Below are positions 40,056 through 43,774 of a stretch of 43,774 nucleotides of DNA, in pieces. The stretch's first letter is position 1; every line of letters starts with the position of its first letter. Position numbers and translations under genes: made by a program. A model generated the notes under the pieces. It was not told where the DNA came from and ran no database searches. It saw only the letters and a list, made by a program, of their open reading frames with translations. The stretch comes from an uncultured Verrucomicrobiales bacterium (GTDB taxonomy: Bacteria > Verrucomicrobiota > Verrucomicrobiia > Verrucomicrobiales > Akkermansiaceae): contig CALFTQ010000179.1 of assembly GCA_937916135.1 (NCBI GenBank), positions 1 through 43,774 of the forward strand, in the 5' to 3' direction.

Positions 40056-40130
40056 CGCAACGCCGGGAGGCGTTGCGCACACTTCACATTCTGCATTCTG
40101 CGTTCTGAAATCTGCATTCTCTTGCATTTT
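40056..40130. repeat. Hairpin plus ATTCTGC repeats upstream of rpe
   Basis: A 9-bp hairpin CGCAACGCC / GGCGTTGCG (40056-40077, loop GGGA) is followed by tandem-like, imperfect copies of ATTCTGC (about 40086-40130). No gene. Confidence 0.65.
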
Positions 40131-40133
40131 GCC

Positions 40134-40162
40134 TTGCAATCGAGCGATGGAGAATCTACAAT
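40134..40162 (+). promoter_or_regulatory. Start-proximal promoter of rpe
   Basis: TTGCAA (40134-40139), 17-bp spacer, TACAAT (40157-40162); ATG at 40169 after 6 nt. Confidence 0.7.
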
Positions 40163-40168
40163 GAAGCC

Positions 40169-40819
40169 ATGCTGATTGCCCCCTCAATGCTTGCCTGTGA
40201 TTTCCGCCGCATCGGTGAAGAAGCCAACCGCGCCCTGGAGGCCGGTGCCGACTGGCTGCACCTGGATGTGATGGATGGTTCCTTTGTGGACAACATTTCC
40301 TTCGGCCCGGATATCTGCGCCGCCATCCGCTCTGCCGTGCCGGCCGGGGCGTATCTGGATGCGCACCTCATGATTGATGCGCCGGACCACTACCTGCCCC
40401 GCTTCGTGAAGGCCGGTATGAACATGATTACCATCCACGTGGAGCGCGAGGGGGCTGTGGACCTGCATGCCACCCTGGCTGCCATCCGCGCCGCGGGCAT
40501 TCATGCCGGTCTTGCCGTGAACCCCGCCACCCCGGTGGAGAAGGTGCTGCCCTACATCGGTGAGCTGGATATGGTGCTGGTGATGAGCGTGGTGCCCGGA
40601 TTCGGCGGCCAGAGCTTCATGGGCGAAGTGCTGGACAAGGTGCGCGTGCTCGATGCTGCCCGCAAGGAACATGGGCTCAACTTCATCATCCAGATGGACG
40701 GCGGCATCGGCGCCACCCAGGCGCCGCTCTGCGCTGAGGCCGGGGCCGATTGTCTGGTGGCCGGTTCCTCCACCTTCAAGGCGCCGGATATGGCCGCAGC
40801 CATTGCCTCCATGAAGTGA
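40169..40819 (+). CDS. rpe: Ribulose-phosphate 3-epimerase
   Basis: 216 residues, TIM barrel; interconverts ribulose 5-phosphate and xylulose 5-phosphate. Blocks: IAPSMLACDFRRIGEEA, ADWLHLDVMDGSFVDNISFGP (metal-binding His/Asp; here HLDVMDGSFV), DAHLMIDAP, GLAVNPATPVEKV, LVMSVVPGFGGQSFMGEVL, QMDGGIGATQAPLCAEAGAD and the phosphate loop VAGSSTFKAPD. Its TGA overlaps the ATG of the next membrane-protein gene by one base (TGATG). Confidence 0.97.
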   Translation: MLIAPSMLACDFRRIGEEANRALEAGADWLHLDVMDGSFVDNISFGPDICAAIRSAVPAGAYLDAHLMIDAPDHYLPRFVKAGMNMITIHVEREGAVDLHATLAAIRAAGIHAGLAVNPATPVEKVLPYIGELDMVLVMSVVPGFGGQSFMGEVLDKVRVLDAARKEHGLNFIIQMDGGIGATQAPLCAEAGADCLVAGSSTFKAPDMAAAIASMK

Positions 40820-41559
40820 TGGACAAGGGAACGCAGAGCTTACTCAATGTGCTGCTGAGCGTGCTGGCACCGGTCATGGTGCTGGATCACTGCTCGGTGG
40901 CAGGCCCGGAGCTGTGGCAGCTGGGCACGGCAAAGGCCATGTGCCTGGCGCTTTCGCTGCCGCTGGGTTTCGGCGTGTGGACCTTCTGGCAGAGCCGCAA
41001 GGTGGAGCCGCTCACCCTCTTCGGGTTGCTGGGCACCATCCTGACCGGCGTGGTCACCATCTATGCCAACACCGGCGCGGGAGATGCCATACGCCCCGAC
41101 ACGCCCTGGTGGTATGCCGCCAAGGAAGCCGCCATTCCCCTGCTGCTCTGCGGCGCGGTCATAGTCACCGCCCGGCGGCAGGATTCGCTGCTGCGCCTCC
41201 TGCTCTACTCTGATTCGCTCTTCGATATCCCCACCATCGAAAAGGCTGTGGCCGATAAATCGCAGCAAGGGGCGTATGATTCCCTGCTCTGGCGCTCCAG
41301 CCTCTTCCTCGGGCTCTCGCTGGTGGCCTCTGCCGTGGGTAACTTCATCCTCTCCCTCTGCTTCCTGCTGCCCGTGCTCGACCAGCCCGCCGCCCGGCAG
41401 GCGCTGGAATACAACTACGCCGTGGGCCGCATGACCTGGTGGGGCTACCTGGTCATCGGTGTTCCCCTGCTCATCACGCTCGTCTTCGTGCTGCGGCACC
41501 TCATTGCCCGGCTGGAGCATCTGACCGGCCTCGACCGCGACCGACTGATGCTGCATTAA
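40819..41559 (+). CDS. Membrane protein, VC0807-like
   Basis: 246 residues from ATG 40819; longer frames overlap rpe. About five to six membrane segments (for example LLNVLLSVLAPVMVL, LTLFGLLGTILTGVVTIYA, LFLGLSLVASAVGNFIL, WWGYLVIGVPLLITLVFVL). The pattern of WxxRSRKVEPLTL-like and IEKAVAD blocks resembles the VC0807 family of small membrane proteins of unknown function (about 220 residues); this family assignment is tentative. Translationally coupled to rpe, and converging on the transporter gene with a 4-nt overlap. Confidence 0.62.
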   Translation: MDKGTQSLLNVLLSVLAPVMVLDHCSVAGPELWQLGTAKAMCLALSLPLGFGVWTFWQSRKVEPLTLFGLLGTILTGVVTIYANTGAGDAIRPDTPWWYAAKEAAIPLLLCGAVIVTARRQDSLLRLLLYSDSLFDIPTIEKAVADKSQQGAYDSLLWRSSLFLGLSLVASAVGNFILSLCFLLPVLDQPAARQALEYNYAVGRMTWWGYLVIGVPLLITLVFVLRHLIARLEHLTGLDRDRLMLH

Positions 41560-42545
41560 AGCCCCGGCAGCAAAGGCACTACGAAACGGCTGCCCAGTGC
41601 CAGCCAGATGGGCAGCGTGACGAAGGAGCACAGCGTGGTAGCCAGCAGCACCTGGGTACCCACCTCCGGCACACCGCCGAAACGCTTAGCCAGAATCACC
41701 GGAATCACCGCGCTGGGTATAGCGCTCTGAATCACCATGATGCGCTTCATCAGCGGGTCCACCGGCAGCAGCCAGGCCAGCAGCAGAATGAGCGCCGGCG
41801 CCAGCAGGAGACGAGTCACCACGCCCGCCACCAGCATGCGCGGCTGCCAGGTGAAGTTGCGGGTCAGATCAAACAGCGAGCAGCCAAAAATAATCAGGCA
41901 GATGGGGGTGGAAACCGCGCCTATCATCTCGGCCGCCTTCATGAGCGGCGGCAGCGCCACATACGGCCCGAGGCCCACCCAGGCAATGAGCAGCGAGACG
42001 ATGACCGCCAGCAGGGGTCCGCGGAGCAGAAGCCCCAGGCGCAGGTTCTTCACCCCGCCGCACATGAGGATGACCCCCAGGCTCCAGATGAAGAGCTCGC
42101 AGCCCATGTTGTGAATGAAGAGCACACCCAGCGTAGGATCACCGGGGGCTGAAAAGAGCATCTGAATGATAGGCACCACGAAGAACACATAGTTCTGCAC
42201 CCCGGCAGTGAGGGTGAAGGTGCGCAGCCCGGTGCCGATGCGCAGCCGCAGCACCCAGGCCACCGCATAGGCCGCCAGCACACCCACCAGCATCTCCAGG
42301 AAGCCGCACAGAATCCCCTGCAGTGAGAAGCCGATGCCGGCCATGGCGGGGTTGGCCTCCACTACCATGTATTTCATGATGCTGTGGAAAATCAGGCAGG
42401 GGTATCCCACATCCATGGCCAGCTGCAGAATCACGGCATCCTGATCCGGCGCAATGGCTTTCTTGAACCGCAGCCAGAACCCGATTCCGAAGAAGATGAA
42501 CACCGGAATCGACGCAAAAAAAGAATTGAGGACGAGGTCAATCAT
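41556..42545 (-). CDS. AEC family transporter (auxin-efflux-carrier type)
   Basis: 329 residues with about ten membrane segments and the two-fold repeat typical of AEC/Mem_trans carriers. Recognisable: N-terminal IPVFIFFGIGFWLRFKKAI, a central PLMKAAEMIGAVSTPICLIIFGCSL (split as PLMKAAEMIG and TPICLIIFG), and C-terminal QSAIPSAVIPVILAKRFGG. Probably exports a small organic acid such as malate or malonate; substrate unknown. The start carries a real Shine-Dalgarno (GGAGGA, 42552-42557), an exception in this window. Confidence 0.9.
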   Translation of the reverse strand: MIDLVLNSFFASIPVFIFFGIGFWLRFKKAIAPDQDAVILQLAMDVGYPCLIFHSIMKYMVVEANPAMAGIGFSLQGILCGFLEMLVGVLAAYAVAWVLRLRIGTGLRTFTLTAGVQNYVFFVVPIIQMLFSAPGDPTLGVLFIHNMGCELFIWSLGVILMCGGVKNLRLGLLLRGPLLAVIVSLLIAWVGLGPYVALPPLMKAAEMIGAVSTPICLIIFGCSLFDLTRNFTWQPRMLVAGVVTRLLLAPALILLLAWLLPVDPLMKRIMVIQSAIPSAVIPVILAKRFGGVPEVGTQVLLATTLCSFVTLPIWLALGSRFVVPLLPGL

Positions 42546-42551
42546 GGGCTT

Positions 42552-42566
42552 TCCTCCAGGATTCTA
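42552..42566 (-). promoter_or_regulatory. Shine-Dalgarno and -10 box of the AEC transporter gene
   Basis: Minus-strand TAGAAT (42561-42566), then GGAGGA (42552-42557), then 6 nt to the ATG. The -35 is not clear. Confidence 0.6.
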
Positions 42567-42640
42567 TCACAAATCGTGTAAATAGTCGAAAAAAAATCAC
42601 GAGCATCCCGAAGATTGTGTACATTTTTGACAAAGCCCCC

Positions 42641-43591
42641 CTATTGAAGGATACCCGCAGCATAATCGGTGGCCATGAGTCCGGCACCTATAATACCCGC
42701 ATCAGCCCCGAAATGGGCGGGGAGCAAACGAAGGTTAGCATAATGCACCGGGAAAAGCTGTTCCTTCAGGCAGGTGCGCAGCGGGTCGAAGAGCAAATCA
42801 CCCGCCTTGGCCACACCGCCGCCGATGATACAAGCCTCGGGCACAAAGGCGTACATCATATTCATGATGAGGCAGCCCAGTTTCTCTGCAAACTCCCGGT
42901 ACAGCTGCAGCGCGACGGAGTCGCCGGCACGGGCGGCAAGCTCCAGCCGGTACGGAGAGCAATCTGCCAGAGTTTTCTGAATCCCTACCTCTGCATATCG
43001 GGCCACGGCATCGGCCGTGAACTCATTGTGGCCTATGTATTCCTCCACGGCTCCGCGGTTGCCGAATGGCCCCACGCGACCCTGGAAATCAATACTGGTC
43101 TGCCCAAGCTCGGCGCAGGAAACATGGCGCCCGCGAAGCATGCGGTCGTGCACCACGATGCAACCGCCGATACCGGTGCCCAGCGTGAGGCAGAGCAGGC
43201 TTTCCAGCCCCCTGCCCGCGCCCAGTTTCCACTCAGCGTAGCCCATGCAGTTGGCATCATTATCCAGCACCACGGGGAGCTGCAGCTCACGCTCCATCAC
43301 CTCGCGCACGGGCACCTGGTGATTCCACACCGGCACATTGGTGAGCTGGTAGAGCACTCCCCTGTAAAAATCCACCCAACCGGGCATGCCCAGCCCCACC
43401 GCCGCCACCTGCGGGTGTTTGCGCAGCAGTTCCTTCATGGTGGAGCACATGGCCGCCATGATGGCGGCAGGGCTGTCGAACTCCGGCGTAGGCAGAGGCT
43501 CAGCCTTATCCACAAGCTCCTCTCCGCGGGTCACGCCAATCTTGATACTCGTACCCCCGAAATCCACCGCTATGGCAAGCCTTTCACTCAT
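42641..43591 (-). CDS. ROK family sugar kinase
   Basis: 316 residues from ATG 43591 (MSERLAIAVDFG); a perfect -10 box sits 6 nt upstream, ruling out the longer frame from 43669. N-terminal phosphate loop IAVDFGGTSIKIGV, catalytic Asp region LDNDANCMGYAEWKLGAGRG, VLVTLGTGIG-like LCLTLGTGIGGCIVV (ATP), and the C-terminal CIIGGGVAKAGDLLFDPL block. The zinc-binding HxCxxCGCxGC of many ROK kinases is replaced here by CAELGQTSIDFQGRVGPFGN, without the cysteine set. Probably glucokinase-like; substrate unproved. Confidence 0.9.
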   Translation of the reverse strand: MSERLAIAVDFGGTSIKIGVTRGEELVDKAEPLPTPEFDSPAAIMAAMCSTMKELLRKHPQVAAVGLGMPGWVDFYRGVLYQLTNVPVWNHQVPVREVMERELQLPVVLDNDANCMGYAEWKLGAGRGLESLLCLTLGTGIGGCIVVHDRMLRGRHVSCAELGQTSIDFQGRVGPFGNRGAVEEYIGHNEFTADAVARYAEVGIQKTLADCSPYRLELAARAGDSVALQLYREFAEKLGCLIMNMMYAFVPEACIIGGGVAKAGDLLFDPLRTCLKEQLFPVHYANLRLLPAHFGADAGIIGAGLMATDYAAGILQ

Positions 43592-43597
43592 GGCGGC

Positions 43598-43626
43598 ATT
43601 ATACCCGACTGAGTAAAAATCATCAA
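43598..43626 (-). promoter_or_regulatory. Start-proximal promoter of the ROK kinase gene
   Basis: Minus-strand TTGATG (43621-43626), 17-bp spacer, perfect TATAAT (43598-43603); ATG after 6 nt. Confidence 0.75.
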
Positions 43627-43649
43627 GTACTATATCCATCATATTACTG

Positions 43650-43710
43650 CGGCGGCACACGTGTCCCAAAGTTTGAGTATTAATCTCGATAAATGGGAAT
43701 TTGGCGATCA
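43650..43710. mobile_element. End of a MITE-like element, copy C (partial)
   Basis: GCGGCACACGTGTCCCAAAG (from about 43650) then GTTTGAG, a TCTCGATAAATGGGAATTTG stretch: the left end of copy A with a few changes. The GGGACT core does not follow inside the window; the sequence changes at about 43710. Confidence 0.6.
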
Positions 43711-43712
43711 GT

Positions 43713-43774
43713 TTGCGAGCGCAGGCGAGCGGAATTTATAGCCCACGTCAGTGGGCGACATATCCATAGCGAGG
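43713..43774. repeat. Second mini-hairpin array, running off the window
   Basis: A GCGAGCG-CAG-GCGAGCG direct-repeat unit (similar in layout to the first unit at 36,058), AT-rich spacer, then GCCCAC-GTCA-GTGGGC hairpin (43741-43756) followed by GACATATCC. Resembles the array after rubrerythrin; incomplete. Confidence 0.55.

Overview
The window reads as chromosomal sequence from a Gram-negative bacterium of the Verrucomicrobiota, most likely Akkermansia or a close relative. This is an inference from overall gene content, GC-rich coding sequence, many short lipoproteins, scarce Shine-Dalgarno sequences and the housekeeping set (lepA, rpsO, ilvB, acpP, coaX, gatCA, thiD, ribF, truB, ychF, leuB, folC, ahcY, rpe). 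No rRNA or marker gene is present to fix the species.

Layout. 1-2.4 kb: accessory remnant, a DUF4143-type AAA ATPase next to an orphan C-terminal piece of a type I restriction subunit (HsdR). 2.4-8.4 kb: lepA, a lipoprotein, a HAD phosphatase, an NfeD-flotillin membrane pair and rpsO. 8.4-20.3 kb: almost entirely minus strand; a polysaccharide-polymerase/ligase-like membrane protein, ilvB, a LysM protein with a degenerate L,D-transpeptidase domain, an unknown protein, acpP, coaX, an MGDG-synthase-like glycosyltransferase, and an exopolysaccharide block (Wza-like exporter, Wzc-like tyrosine kinase, outer-membrane beta-barrel, small secreted protein). 20.3-20.7 kb: two divergent glycine tRNAs (TCC and CCC). 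20.7-24.2 kb: two small membrane proteins, gatC, gatA, thiD. 24.2-30.3 kb, minus strand: nrnA-like/truB/ribF operon, M42 peptidase/acyltransferase operon, and two tandem catalytically intact L,D-transpeptidases. 30.4-43.8 kb: dus, a lipoprotein, ychF, leuB, rubrerythrin, folC, ahcY, a DUF3472 protein, rpe with a small membrane protein, an AEC-type transporter and a ROK kinase.

The most striking pattern is regulatory. At least 13 genes on both strands have a recognisable -35/-10 promoter (16-18 bp spacing) whose -10 box ends only 6-11 nt before the start codon, so transcription should begin on or within a few bases of the AUG. None of these has room for a Shine-Dalgarno sequence. The two clear exceptions with longer leaders, the AAA ATPase and the AEC transporter, both carry good ones. 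The second pattern is a MITE-like inverted-repeat element of about 260 bp in two opposed copies (31.4 and 34.1 kb) with a third end at 43.65 kb. Its core palindrome also occurs alone at 24.23 kb, where it supplies the last codons and stop of ribF. Third, several genes have their stop codon in the loop or at the stem-loop junction of a small hairpin. Fourth, a LysM protein keeps the L,D-transpeptidase signature but has lost both the catalytic Cys and the upstream His.

The envelope theme is strong: EPS export and chain-length control, polymerase/ligase, glycosyltransferase, two L,D-transpeptidases plus one pseudo-transpeptidase, flotillin/NfeD, acyltransferase and several lipoproteins. I saw no CRISPR array, no rRNA, no recognisable phage and no intact insertion sequence.
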